From assembly GCA_937139335.1 (NCBI GenBank), contig CAKZPN010000055.1:46174-110173 (forward strand): 64,000 nucleotides of DNA, read 5' to 3'. Below are positions 17,325 through 26,062 of this stretch, one piece after another (position 1 is the first letter of the stretch; each line of letters opens with the position of its first letter). This DNA comes from an uncultured Roseicyclus sp. Its GTDB lineage: Bacteria; Pseudomonadota; Alphaproteobacteria; Rhodobacterales; Rhodobacteraceae. Both the position numbers and the translations under genes were made by a program. Below the pieces are notes generated by a model, which saw only the letters and a list, made by a program, of their open reading frames with translations, was not told where the DNA came from and did no database searches.

Positions 17325-18620
17325 ATGGACGACGAAAGACTGATGCAGGCAATCGCCGCGCGCGAGGATGATCTGGTTGCGCTGACGCAGGCGTTGATCC
17401 GCATTCCCACCCTGAACCCGCCGGGCCGGAACTACCTGGAGATCTGCGAATCCCTGGCCGAACGGCTGCGCGGCAGCGGCTTCGCGGTGGAGCTGGTCCG
17501 CGCCCATGGCGCGCCGGCCGACAGCGACAAGTATCCGCGCTGGAACCTTGTGGCGCGGCGCGAGGGTGGGCGGCCAGGCGAATGCGTGCATTTCAACTCG
17601 CATCATGACGTGGTCGAAACCGGCCATGGCTGGACGGTCGACCCCTTCGGCGGCGAGCTGCGCGATGGCCGCGTCTACGGGCGCGGTGCCTGCGACATGA
17701 AGGGCGGGCTTGCGGCCAGCATCATCGCCGCCGAGGCGTTTCTGGAGGTTCACCCCGACTTCGCCGGCGCCATCGAGATCAGCGCCACCGCCGACGAGGA
17801 ATCGGGTGGCTACGGCGGCGTCGCCTACCTGGCGGAACTGGGGCATTTCGACCCCGAGCGTGTGCAGCACGTCATCATCCCGGAACCGCTGAACAAGGAC
17901 CGGATCTGCCTTGGCCATCGCGGCGTCTGGTGGGCCGAGATCGAAACGCATGGCCGCATCGCGCATGGCTCCATGCCGTTCCTGGGCGATTGCGCGGTGC
18001 GCCATATGGGCGCGGTTCTGGCCGAGATGGAGGACACGCTGTTCCCGCTTCTTGCCGGCAAGCGGACGGCGATGCCCGTGGTGCCCGACGGCGCCAGGGC
18101 CTCTACCCTCAACATCAACGCGATCCACGGCGGCGAGCCGGTGCAGGAGGAGGGCTATACCGGCCTGCCTGCGCCCTGCGTGCCCGACCGCTGCCGTATC
18201 ACCATCGACCGGCGCTTCCTGATCGAGGAAGACATCGCGGAGGTGAAGGCCGAGATCACCGCGATGATGGAGCGGGTCCGAGCCCGCCGCCCCGGTTTCG
18301 TCTACGAGGTCCGCGACCTGTTCGAGGTTCAGCCGACGATGACCGAGCGCGATGCGCCCGTCGTCACCACCGTCGCGGCCGCGATCGAGCGGGTGCTGCA
18401 CCGACAGGCCGATTTCGTCGTGTCCCCCGGCACCTATGACCAGAAACACATCGACCGGATCGGGAGGCTGAAGAATTGCATCGCCTACGGGCCGGGCATC
18501 CTCGACCTCGCGCATCAGCCCGACGAATGGGTGGGGGTGCAGGACATGCTCGACAGCGCCAAGGTCATGGCGCTGACGCTTGCAGAGCTTCTGGTCCGAA
18601 ACGGCGCAGCTCAGTCCTGA
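17325..18620 (+). CDS. ArgE/DapE family deacylase (peptidase M20)
   Basis: Zinc-dependent amide hydrolase of the acetylornithine deacetylase / succinyl-diaminopimelate desuccinylase family, 431 residues. Metal and catalytic blocks are in order: HFNSHHDVV (first His and Asp-like position), YGRGACDMKGG (bridging Asp), TADEESGGYGG (catalytic Glu and metal Glu), a dimerisation lid around THGRIAHGSMPF, and a C-terminal SPGTYDQKHI where the last metal His is expected. Substrate cannot be told; no arg or dap genes adjoin. ATG 17325 is the start best matching family length. The last 10 bases overlap a convergent small gene. Confidence 0.88.
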   Translation: MDDERLMQAIAAREDDLVALTQALIRIPTLNPPGRNYLEICESLAERLRGSGFAVELVRAHGAPADSDKYPRWNLVARREGGRPGECVHFNSHHDVVETGHGWTVDPFGGELRDGRVYGRGACDMKGGLAASIIAAEAFLEVHPDFAGAIEISATADEESGGYGGVAYLAELGHFDPERVQHVIIPEPLNKDRICLGHRGVWWAEIETHGRIAHGSMPFLGDCAVRHMGAVLAEMEDTLFPLLAGKRTAMPVVPDGARASTLNINAIHGGEPVQEEGYTGLPAPCVPDRCRITIDRRFLIEEDIAEVKAEITAMMERVRARRPGFVYEVRDLFEVQPTMTERDAPVVTTVAAAIERVLHRQADFVVSPGTYDQKHIDRIGRLKNCIAYGPGILDLAHQPDEWVGVQDMLDSAKVMALTLAELLVRNGAAQS

Positions 18621-18808
18621 ATCATGAACCCGAGGTGATCCAGCGCCCGCGCTGCCATCTGGCTGGCGCTTTCATTTCCTTCGAGAAGGTCGCTGTTCAG
18701 GCGTTGCACGATTCGGCTCAGCGTCTTGTCGCCTGCGTGCTTCATGATGAACTCTGCCACCCCGTCGGGCGAAACAGATAGTATTTCTTCGGAATTCGGC
18801 ACGAACAT
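18611..18808 (-). CDS. Small hypothetical protein
   Basis: Protein of 65 residues (starts MFVPNSEEILSVS, ends HLGFMIQD) with a composition like a real soluble helical protein: mixed charges, no Arg/Ala shadow bias, and a regular hydrophobic spacing in AEFIMKHAGDKTLSRIVQRL. No family recognised. GGGGGCC lies just before ATG 18808. Another ATG 32 bases upstream has a strong AGGAGG site but leads into a different frame, so the true start, or a frameshift near the 5' end, is open. It overlaps the end of the convergent deacylase by 10 bases. Confidence 0.5.
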   Translation of the reverse strand: MFVPNSEEILSVSPDGVAEFIMKHAGDKTLSRIVQRLNSDLLEGNESASQMAARALDHLGFMIQD

Positions 18809-19005
18809 CCGGCCCCCAGTGTTGTCCCCGACGCATCCATAAACCTCCTAGCTCGATTCGCAACTGTGGCGTTAGCGCTTTGTGACAGTGCTGCGAAACA
18901 TTGCGGCCGCGCTCCACGGCTTGCACGGCTCCCGGCTTGATGCGAAGACTGCTCACGCGTTGGGCGCAGGCGCGCCACCATTTGACGAAGGAGCGCAGCG
19001 CCGCG

Positions 19006-19863
19006 ATGACCACCGAGCCCGTCTTTGACAAACTTCTCCTGAGTGTTGGCGCGATGAAGGCGGGAACGACCTGGCTTTTCGACGTGCTCAGTCGCCATCC
19101 CGAAGTTCAGTTCAGCTACGAGAAAGAGATCCACTACTTCTACGCGGCTGCTCTGCGTCCCGGCCTGCTGGCGGATCGCGCGCGCATGCGGCGCGCCAAG
19201 GGTTATCTCGCCTTCGATCCGGAACGGTCCGCCGCGCCTGTGCTGCGGCGGCGGGTTGCCTGGACGGCGAATTGGCTGGCCGAACCCGTGGATGACGCGT
19301 GGTTCAACGGCCTCTTTCCGCAACGATCGCCCCACCGGTGGATTGCGGACTTCTCGAACCTCAACGTGCTGTTGCCGTCCCAGTCCTGGCGTGATCTGCA
19401 CGACCGTACGCGCAAGCTCCGGGTTGTCTACACCCTGCGCGAACCGATGGACCGGCTCTGGAGCCATGTGCGCTTCCATCTGAAAATGCAGGACAAATCC
19501 CATCTGCTCGACGAGTGGTCTGTGGACGAGCTGTTCGCCCATATCCAGGGCGGCGACTACCTGGAACACACCGATTACGTCGCCGCGATCAACCGGATGC
19601 GCGCGGGGCTTCCCCTGGACTGCCTGCACGTGGATTTCTACGACCGTATCGTGGGAGACCCCCGTGGCTTCGTCGCCGACATCGAAAGGTTCCTGCAGAT
19701 CGTGCCGCAAACCTTGCCCGATGACATCGTGTCGCGCGTGGTCAACCCGTCGCCGCCGCGCCCGATGCCTGCGGGCCTGGCCGAGCGTCTGGCGCCCTTC
19801 GTGGACGGCCAGCGCAGCGGTCTGCGCGCGCTCGGCCTGAGCCTGCCGCCGGCGTGGGGCTGA
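19006..19863 (+). CDS. Sulfotransferase family protein
   Basis: PAPS-dependent sulfotransferase-like protein of 285 residues. The 5'-phosphosulfate loop is at the N-terminus (LSVGAMKAGTTWLFDVLSRH, with K and T-T as in GxxKxGTT). The 3'-phosphate motif is in the LREPMDRLWSHVRFH block (Arg and Ser). A Glu/His-rich KEIHYFY follows the first motif as in bacterial carbohydrate sulfotransferases. Acceptor unknown; a surface glycan is one possibility given the capsule genes elsewhere in the window. ATG 19006 puts the P-loop near residue 16, the usual distance. In-frame upstream starts exist. Confidence 0.87.
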   Translation: MTTEPVFDKLLLSVGAMKAGTTWLFDVLSRHPEVQFSYEKEIHYFYAAALRPGLLADRARMRRAKGYLAFDPERSAAPVLRRRVAWTANWLAEPVDDAWFNGLFPQRSPHRWIADFSNLNVLLPSQSWRDLHDRTRKLRVVYTLREPMDRLWSHVRFHLKMQDKSHLLDEWSVDELFAHIQGGDYLEHTDYVAAINRMRAGLPLDCLHVDFYDRIVGDPRGFVADIERFLQIVPQTLPDDIVSRVVNPSPPRPMPAGLAERLAPFVDGQRSGLRALGLSLPPAWG

Positions 19864-19945
19864 ACGGCCGCAACCTGCATTTTTCACGGGATTTTTCCTT
19901 GGCTTGAGGCCATGATGGCGCCGCAACACCGCAAGGGAGAGTTCC

Positions 19946-21418
19946 ATGATCCATCACCTCCGCCTTGGCATGGCGATCTGCGCGCTCAGCGCCAGTGCCG
20001 CGCTGGCCCAGCAGACCGACATCTCGATCGGCATGGGGCTGGAGCCGCCGAACCTCGACCCGACCGCCGGCGCCGCCGCCGCGATCGACGAGGTGGTCTA
20101 TGCCAATGTCTTCGAAGGTCTGACCCGCTTCGGACCCGACGGTGCGATCCTGCCGGCGCTGGCCGAAAGCTGGGAGGTATCCGGGGACGGCACCGTCTAC
20201 ACCTTCACCCTGCACGAGGGCGTGACATTCCACGACGGCAGCGCGATGACGGCCGAAGACGTGGTCTTCACCCTCGACCGCGCGCGTGACGAGGGCTCGA
20301 CCAACGCGCAGCCGTCGCTCTTCTCCAATATCGTCAGCGTCGAGGCGACCGACGACCTCACCGTGGTGGTCACGCTGGACGGTCCGGACGGGGCGTTTCC
20401 CTTTGACATGGCCTGGGGCGATGCGGTGATCGTTGCGCCGGAAAGCGCCGAGACCAACGCCACCAACCCCGTCGGCACCGGACCTTTCCGCTTCGCCGAC
20501 TGGGCGCAGGGCGACCGGGTGGAGCTGGTGCGCTACGACGATTACTGGGGCGAACCGGCGGCGCTGGAGGCCGCGACCTTCCGCTTCATCACCGACCCCA
20601 ATGCCGCCTTTGCCGCGCTGATGGCGGGCGATGTGGATGCCTTTCCGAATTTCCCCGCGCCAGAGACCCTGGGGCAGTTCGAAGCCGACCCGCGGTTCAG
20701 CGTCATCGTGGGCTCGACCGAGGGCGAGACCATCCTGGCGATGAACAACGCGCAGATGCCGCTGGACGACATCCGCATCCGGGAGGCGATCGCCCATGCG
20801 ATCAACCGGCAGGATGTCATCGACGGCGCCATGTTCGGCTACGGCACGCCCATCGGCACGCATTTCGCCCCGCACAACCCCGACTACACCGACCTGACCG
20901 GGTTGTCGGCCTACGACCCCGACCGGGCGCGGGAGCTGCTGGCCGAGGCCGCGCCAGAGGGTCTGACCCTGCGGCTCGCGCTGCCGCCGCCCGCCTATGC
21001 CCGCCGCGGCGGCGAGATTATCGCCGCGCAGCTGCGCGAGGTGGGGATCGAGACTGAGATCACCAACATGGAATGGGCCGACTGGCTGGAGCGGGTGTTT
21101 CGCGGCCGTGACTTCGACCTGACCATCATCAGCCACACCGAGCCGATGGACATCAACATCTACGCGCGGGAGGATTACTATTTCCAATACGCCCGTCCCG
21201 AGTTCGTGGCGCTGAACGACACGCTGGCCGTCACCTCCGACCCGGCGGAGCGCTCGGCGCTTCTGGTCGAGATGCAGGAGATGATTGCCGGCGACTTCGT
21301 GAACGGCTACCTGTTCCAGTTGGCCAAGACCGGCGTGGCGAATGCCGCGATCGAGGGGTTGTGGGAAAATTCTCCCACTCAGGCCAACGACCTGACAGGC
21401 GTGCGCTGGACAGAGTGA
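19946..21418 (+). CDS. Peptide/nickel-type ABC transporter substrate-binding protein (SBP_bac_5), orphan
   Basis: Periplasmic binding protein of 490 residues with a Sec signal peptide (LRLGMAICALSASAALAQ, cut near residue 22). The family-5 hallmarks are EPPNLDPT near the mature start, VVYANVFEGLTRFG, LAESWEVSGDGTVYTFTLHE, VTFHDGSAMTAEDVVFTLDR and NPVGTGPFRF. Ligands of this family range from peptides to nickel and glycosides. It has no lipobox. No permease or ATPase gene adjoins, so its partners must lie elsewhere. Ribosome site AAGGGAGAG precedes ATG 19946. Confidence 0.92.
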   Translation: MIHHLRLGMAICALSASAALAQQTDISIGMGLEPPNLDPTAGAAAAIDEVVYANVFEGLTRFGPDGAILPALAESWEVSGDGTVYTFTLHEGVTFHDGSAMTAEDVVFTLDRARDEGSTNAQPSLFSNIVSVEATDDLTVVVTLDGPDGAFPFDMAWGDAVIVAPESAETNATNPVGTGPFRFADWAQGDRVELVRYDDYWGEPAALEAATFRFITDPNAAFAALMAGDVDAFPNFPAPETLGQFEADPRFSVIVGSTEGETILAMNNAQMPLDDIRIREAIAHAINRQDVIDGAMFGYGTPIGTHFAPHNPDYTDLTGLSAYDPDRARELLAEAAPEGLTLRLALPPPAYARRGGEIIAAQLREVGIETEITNMEWADWLERVFRGRDFDLTIISHTEPMDINIYAREDYYFQYARPEFVALNDTLAVTSDPAERSALLVEMQEMIAGDFVNGYLFQLAKTGVANAAIEGLWENSPTQANDLTGVRWTE

Positions 21419-21476
21419 CCTTGTCGCGCCACCGGCCTCAAGGGGTCCGGCGGCGCCACCATCTGGCCCTATCCCC

Positions 21477-21815
21477 ATGTCGCTCATCACCTCTGTCGCC
21501 GCCACTGGAACGCCTGAGATTTCGCGGCCGGATCCCGCACGCCTGATTGCGGGCGACCCCGTTCACCGCACCTGGTTGACCGAGGAACGGGACGGGCTCT
21601 GGTGCGGCGTGTGGCAATCCACCCCCGGCACCTGGCGGGTCAGTTACGATGAGTGGGAATACTTCCGCCTGACCGAAGGCGTGTCGATCCTGACGCCCGA
21701 CGGGGGCGAGTCGATCCGGCTCATGGCCGGTGACGGCTGGGTGATCCGCCCCGGTTTTGTCGGAACCTGGGAGGTTGTCGAGACCACCACCAAGGATTTC
21801 GTGATCCGCCTCTGA
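21477..21815 (+). CDS. Cupin domain-containing protein (Cupin_3/DUF861 type)
   Basis: Protein of 112 residues. It is a single small beta-barrel with the DUF861 order: TPGTWRVSYDEWEYFRLTEG, then LTPDGGESIRLMAGDGWVIR and PGFVGTWEVVETTTKDFVI. In this subfamily the metal His residues of classical cupins are mostly replaced, and the role is unknown. It follows the binding-protein gene by about 58 bases on the same strand and could be cotranscribed. Confidence 0.85.
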   Translation: MSLITSVAATGTPEISRPDPARLIAGDPVHRTWLTEERDGLWCGVWQSTPGTWRVSYDEWEYFRLTEGVSILTPDGGESIRLMAGDGWVIRPGFVGTWEVVETTTKDFVIRL

Positions 21816-21819
21816 CCGG

Positions 21820-21936
21820 TCACGCCAGCAGCAGGATGCTCGCCGCGATGCCGACGACGAGGCCGACGGCGAAGACCGTGCCGATGATCGCCCAGGCCGC
21901 GGCGTCGAACTGTCTGTCTTCTTCGTGCAAGGTCAT
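21820..21936 (-). CDS. Small single-helix membrane protein
   Basis: Protein of 38 residues: a charged start (MTLHEEDRQFDAAAW) and one membrane helix (AIIGTVFAVGLVVGIAASILLLA). ATG 21936 has AAAGGAAA 7-8 bases upstream, a good ribosome site for such a small frame. No family recognised. It is convergent with the cupin gene (stops 4 bases apart). Confidence 0.55.
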   Translation of the reverse strand: MTLHEEDRQFDAAAWAIIGTVFAVGLVVGIAASILLLA

Positions 21937-22105
21937 GTCCGTTTCCTTTCGCCTGCATGGGTCAGGGCCAGCACCTTTCTCGTCCATGCGGCCCTCCCCT
22001 GCGCGCACTTCTCATACGAAGAATGAACGCGGCACCGCCGCCGATTGTTTCATCAAACCGTCATGTTTTTCTTCGGCTGCGCGCCGTCCCACCTGTCGTC
22101 GCACA

Positions 22106-22137
22106 AGAAAAAACCCCTGCGGTCGAGCCGCAGGGGT
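22106..22137 (-). terminator. Intrinsic terminator of the phytase-like gene
   Basis: Perfect 10-base stem ACCCCTGCGG / CCGCAGGGGT with a 5-base loop. On the minus strand it is followed by a run of T. It lies about 50 bases after the stop of the phytase-like gene. The strongest intrinsic terminator seen in the window. Confidence 0.9.
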
Positions 22138-22189
22138 CTGGTTTGGTGATAAAAACGGCGGGCTGAAATATCGGCCGCGCCCCCTCCCC

Positions 22190-24349
22190 TCACATGGGGG
22201 GGATCGCGAAGAACATGGTCTCGCCGGAGTGATCGTCGACGCCGTCGTTGTCGGTCGAGACCCACATCGTGCCGTCGGGCGTGATGGCAAGACCTTCGAC
22301 CTTGTCCAGCACGTAGCCGCCGGTGGAGGTCAGGTAGGGCAGCAGGTCCACGACGACTTCAGGCTCCAGCACTGCCGGAGTTTCGCCGACGGCGACCATG
22401 CCCTCCATCGCGCTCAGCGGCACCCGGGTGATCTGCTTGGTCACCGCGTCCGAGGCGACCAGGTTGTCCCGCTCGACGAAGTAGACGTAATCGCCATGCG
22501 CCACGATCTCCGACAGGCCGACCCAACCGGTCGCGGGTTCGGTCAGCGGGTAGTGGATCACCGACCATTCCTCGGACTCGAGGTTGTAGCCCAGAACCTT
22601 GGCATGGTTGGCCGGGTCATCGCGCCATGGACGCTGCACCGCGATGTAGAGCATGTCGTCGACGCGCGTGATGCCTTCGAAGCCGAAGCGCGTTTCGACC
22701 GCCAGCAACTCGTTCGGCAGGGTGATGAAATCCTCTATCTCGCCGTCGGCGCCGATGTGGTAGATCGCATGCGGCACCAGCCGGTCCGACCGCCCTTCGG
22801 AGGCGACCCAGAACCCGCCCTCGCCGTCCAGCGCGATGCCTTCCATGTCCAACAGCTGTGCCGGCTGGCCTTCACGCGTGACGCGGATCGCGTCCACGAT
22901 GCGGGCCGGCGTTTCGCTGACATCGATGTGGAAGATCGTCGGCTGCATGCCGTAGAAGCTGTCGGAGATGGCGTAAAGGGTGCCATCCTCGGCGATGACC
23001 TGGCCCGAGATTGCACCCCAGCCGATCAGCTCATCGGTGCCGGCGCTGGTCAGGTGCGGGTAGCCCGCAGCGGCTTCCTGGTACTCGTAGATCATGACAT
23101 GGGCCTGAGCCGCGCCATCCTCACGACCGTCGAACTCGTTCGCGGTGGCCAGAAGGTTGCGCCCCGGAATGGCGATCGCGCCTTCGGGCGAGATGCCCGA
23201 GGGCAGCAACTGCATCAGGGCGGGAGCCGAGGGGTCGGTCATGTCGTAGACGCCCACCATCGAGGCGCGCTCGGCCAGCAGGAACATCATCGGCACGTCG
23301 CCGAAAGTCGCGAACTCCATGCCCTCGGCTTCGACGCCCTTGGCGTCGGACCGTGCATCGGGGTAGTGGCCGACTTCGATGATCGCGTGCTCGAAGCTTG
23401 CGCCGGCCTCGTAGACCATCGTGCCGTCGCGGTTGAACACGGTGAACCCGCGCGAGCCACCATCCATGTCACCCTCGTTGGCGATGACGAAATGGTCGGT
23501 GTCGATCCACTGAACCGCGTCGGGTTCGCGCAGCCGGTTCGGCTGGCTTTCAGTGAAGATCAGCGCGCCTTCGTCGGTCAGGTCGACGCCCTCGAGGTCG
23601 GTGGCACCGGCCGGGAAATGGCTCAGCACTTCGCCGGTCGAGGAGATCACCACCAGGTGGTTGTTCTCCTGCAGCGTCAGGACGATCTCGCCATTGGCGT
23701 TCACGTCGACGAACTCGGGCTCGGGGTCTTCCGGTGCAATCTCGGTCAGGCCGGTCAGGTCGACGCGGATCTGCGCCGCGCAATCCATCGAGCCACCGTC
23801 GCCGAGAGGCTGGATCACCAGATAGCCTGCGGGCATCTGCGGAACGCGGCCGTCGCCCAGATCCTCGTCGCGCTCGTTCTCGATCGCCACGGTGATGAAG
23901 CTGCCATCCGGGGCGACTGCGGTGCTGTCGGGCTGGCCGCCCAGGTCGCACGACGTGACCAGCTCGCGGCTGTCGATGTCGATCGCGTGCAGGACGCCGG
24001 AGGGGTTGGTGAAGCTTTCGCGGGTATTGACCGCCACGAACAGCGTCTGACCCAAGGCGGAAACGGCCGTCGGCTCACCCTCGGGCAGCTCGAAAGCGCC
24101 GCCTGCGACCGGGTTGGCCGGGTCGGTGATGTCGATGAAGCCCACGACGCCCGCCGGGCTGTCGGAATAGATCAGCGTCATGCCGTCGCCGGAGGCGGCG
24201 ATGATCTCGGCCGAAGTCACTTCTGCGTCGGGCGTGTTCAGCGCGACCGGGAAGGACGCGACACGGTTGAAATTCATCTCCTGCGCAAGCGCAGGGGTCG
24301 CGGCCACAAGGGTCAGCGCGGATGTCATCATCAGCGAGCGAGTGAGCAT
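22190..24349 (-). CDS. Secreted phytase-like esterase (esterase-like activity of phytase family) with choice-of-anchor-I-like beta-propeller
   Basis: Exported protein of 719 residues; signal peptide MLTRSLMMTSALTLVAATPALA with a cut near residue 22. Residues ~30-430 form a beta-propeller of the choice-of-anchor I type, with repeated D-P-A-N-P and D-P-S-A-P blades and GVEAEGMEF. Residues ~440-719 match the 'esterase-like activity of phytase' family, with AISDSFYGMQPTIFHID, LDMEGIALDGEGGFWVASEG, FGFEGITRV and VEGLAITPDGTMWVSTDNDG. These proteins are thought to release phosphate from organic phosphoesters. The Pho box 50 bases upstream supports a role in phosphate scavenging. ATG 24349 has GGAG 7-8 bases before it. 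Confidence 0.9.
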   Translation of the reverse strand: MLTRSLMMTSALTLVAATPALAQEMNFNRVASFPVALNTPDAEVTSAEIIAASGDGMTLIYSDSPAGVVGFIDITDPANPVAGGAFELPEGEPTAVSALGQTLFVAVNTRESFTNPSGVLHAIDIDSRELVTSCDLGGQPDSTAVAPDGSFITVAIENERDEDLGDGRVPQMPAGYLVIQPLGDGGSMDCAAQIRVDLTGLTEIAPEDPEPEFVDVNANGEIVLTLQENNHLVVISSTGEVLSHFPAGATDLEGVDLTDEGALIFTESQPNRLREPDAVQWIDTDHFVIANEGDMDGGSRGFTVFNRDGTMVYEAGASFEHAIIEVGHYPDARSDAKGVEAEGMEFATFGDVPMMFLLAERASMVGVYDMTDPSAPALMQLLPSGISPEGAIAIPGRNLLATANEFDGREDGAAQAHVMIYEYQEAAAGYPHLTSAGTDELIGWGAISGQVIAEDGTLYAISDSFYGMQPTIFHIDVSETPARIVDAIRVTREGQPAQLLDMEGIALDGEGGFWVASEGRSDRLVPHAIYHIGADGEIEDFITLPNELLAVETRFGFEGITRVDDMLYIAVQRPWRDDPANHAKVLGYNLESEEWSVIHYPLTEPATGWVGLSEIVAHGDYVYFVERDNLVASDAVTKQITRVPLSAMEGMVAVGETPAVLEPEVVVDLLPYLTSTGGYVLDKVEGLAITPDGTMWVSTDNDGVDDHSGETMFFAIPPM

Positions 24350-24398
24350 ATGGATCTCCGATGGGAATGAGCAGCAGCCCACCACATGACGTAGCGTC

Positions 24399-24438
24399 AC
24401 GACAGAGCCGTGACAGGCACATGTCAGATCGGTGACAT
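24399..24438 (-). promoter_or_regulatory. Pho box (PhoB operator) with four heptamers
   Basis: On the minus strand four 7-base units follow one another with exact 11-base spacing: ATGTCAC, CTGACAT, CTGTCAC, CTGTCGT. This is the direct-repeat layout of PhoB sites (CTGTCAC/T separated by 4 bases). It lies between the dacB stop and the phytase-like gene, points toward the latter, and ends 50 bases before its ATG. It predicts induction under phosphate starvation. No clear -10 element was identified, as is common at activator-dependent promoters. Confidence 0.8.
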
Positions 24439-24448
24439 GGGGTCGGCG

Positions 24449-25930
24449 TCAGCCGTACATCATCGCCCAGCGGTCGATGAGCTTCTGCTGCAGCATCCGC
24501 GCCCGCGCGCTGTAATCGCGTCCGCCGTCGGGGCGCTCGCGCTCGTCCACGGACAGAGCTGCGCGGCGTTCGACGTCGCCGCAGAAGATCGCAAAGGCGA
24601 GGTCTTTGCCCGTCCGTGTCCGAGCGTAGCCGGCGAGCGACGAGACGAAATTCAGCGTGCCTGTCTTCGCCACGACCTCGACGAAGTGATCTTCGACAAG
24701 ATTGCCCAGCGAGTCCCGCATCGGGATGTCGCGCATCAAGCGCCGCAGAAGCCCGTTCGGCCCCGCGTGCACAAGCGCACGCACCATGTCCTGCGCGCGC
24801 ACACGGTTCTGGTCGCTGAGCCCGGAATGATCCACGAACTGCGCCTGTCGCGCGCCCAGCGTCTCGTGCATCCAGTTCGACATCTCGGCCGCGGAGGCGT
24901 GCAGGTCGTCCGGCCGCACGCCGCCCGCCTGCGTCGACATCAGGCCGATCACTTCGGCGGTGAGGTTGGTGGACCAACGCATCATGTCGCGCAGGATGTC
25001 CTCGAGCGGCGCGCTCACATGCTCGACCAGCACGGTGGCGGAGTCCGGCGCCTCTTCCGCCAGTTCGACACTTTGAAACGTCAGCCCGTTCGAGCGCGCC
25101 AGCGTCTCGAACACCTCGGCCACATAGGCCGCGGGCCGGCGCACCGGCAGCCAGCGCGCGCCCTCGTCGCCCAGCGCACCGCGCGCGACCGTCCATTGAT
25201 CGCGCCCTTCGACCTGGGCGTAGGTGTAGACCGGCGCGGCGCGATCCTCGATCTGCATCCGGGCGATCTGCACCGCGGGGCGCAGCGACTCGGACCGTGC
25301 ATCCATCGAGACCTGGTAGTCGCCCGATTGCCGCGCCCATTGGAAATGCACGCGGTTGTAGTTCAGGTTCAGCCCGGAAATCGCGGGGTTGTAGCCCACG
25401 TGCTCGGGTTGGTCCGGGTCGATCTGGAAGATCTGCGGCAGCGCCCCGTCGGCCAGCAACAGCCGCCCGGTCACCTCGCGTACCCCGAGCGTGCGCAGGT
25501 CACTTGCCATCGCGGCCAGCGCATCGGTGTCGAACACCGGGTCGCCGGACCCGACCAGCCACAGGTCGCCGTCAAGCCGTCCGTCGGCCATCGTGCCGTC
25601 GGCCACCAGCTGCGTGCGGAACCTGTAGCCCGGCCCCAGCCGGTCGAGGCCGTAGGCACAGGTGATCGCCTTGGCGACGCTGGCGGGCGGCATGGCGTGC
25701 AGGGGGTGGAACACCTCCAGCATCTCGCCGGTCACGGCATCGGCCACCGCGAAGCCCACGCGCCCGCCAAGCCGGGCCTGGGCGACAAGCTCAGCGCCCG
25801 ACGGGATCGCGCGGCGAAACAGACCTTCGGGACGGAACACGGGCCTAAGCGACGTCTCTGGCGGGCCGCCGAAAGCGGGCGCCGCTGCAAAGCCTGCAGC
25901 ACCGGTCAGAAAGGCGCGACGTGAAACCAT
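24449..25930 (-). CDS. dacB: D-alanyl-D-alanine carboxypeptidase/endopeptidase, PBP4 type
   Basis: Peptidase S13 family, cutting terminal D-Ala or peptide cross-links of peptidoglycan in the periplasm. Length is 493 residues. A twin-arginine-like leader (VSRRAFLTGAAGFAAAPAF) starts the protein. The three active-site motifs are intact: PASVAKA near residue 82 (SxxK), DHSGLSDQNR near 385 (SxN block) and AKTGTL near 440 (KTG). The long insert between the first two motifs is typical of PBP4. It stands alone on the minus strand; its stop lies 10 bases before the Pho box of the next gene. Confidence 0.93.
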   Translation of the reverse strand: MVSRRAFLTGAAGFAAAPAFGGPPETSLRPVFRPEGLFRRAIPSGAELVAQARLGGRVGFAVADAVTGEMLEVFHPLHAMPPASVAKAITCAYGLDRLGPGYRFRTQLVADGTMADGRLDGDLWLVGSGDPVFDTDALAAMASDLRTLGVREVTGRLLLADGALPQIFQIDPDQPEHVGYNPAISGLNLNYNRVHFQWARQSGDYQVSMDARSESLRPAVQIARMQIEDRAAPVYTYAQVEGRDQWTVARGALGDEGARWLPVRRPAAYVAEVFETLARSNGLTFQSVELAEEAPDSATVLVEHVSAPLEDILRDMMRWSTNLTAEVIGLMSTQAGGVRPDDLHASAAEMSNWMHETLGARQAQFVDHSGLSDQNRVRAQDMVRALVHAGPNGLLRRLMRDIPMRDSLGNLVEDHFVEVVAKTGTLNFVSSLAGYARTRTGKDLAFAIFCGDVERRAALSVDERERPDGGRDYSARARMLQQKLIDRWAMMYG

Positions 25931-26062
25931 GAACCAAGACCGCGATCGTCAAATACCGCTCAGACTAAACCCCACCCTCCGACGGCACTCAAGGGATTCG
26001 CCGGGTCACGCCTGCGTGAGAGCGCGCTTTTCGCCCGCACCGCAATGGGATAGCTGAGCCCC

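Noticed and set aside
21836..24370. Long plus-strand open frame (over 800 codons) opposite the phytase-like gene
   Set aside because: Antisense to a protein with signal peptide and clear family motifs; composition is that of a shadow frame.
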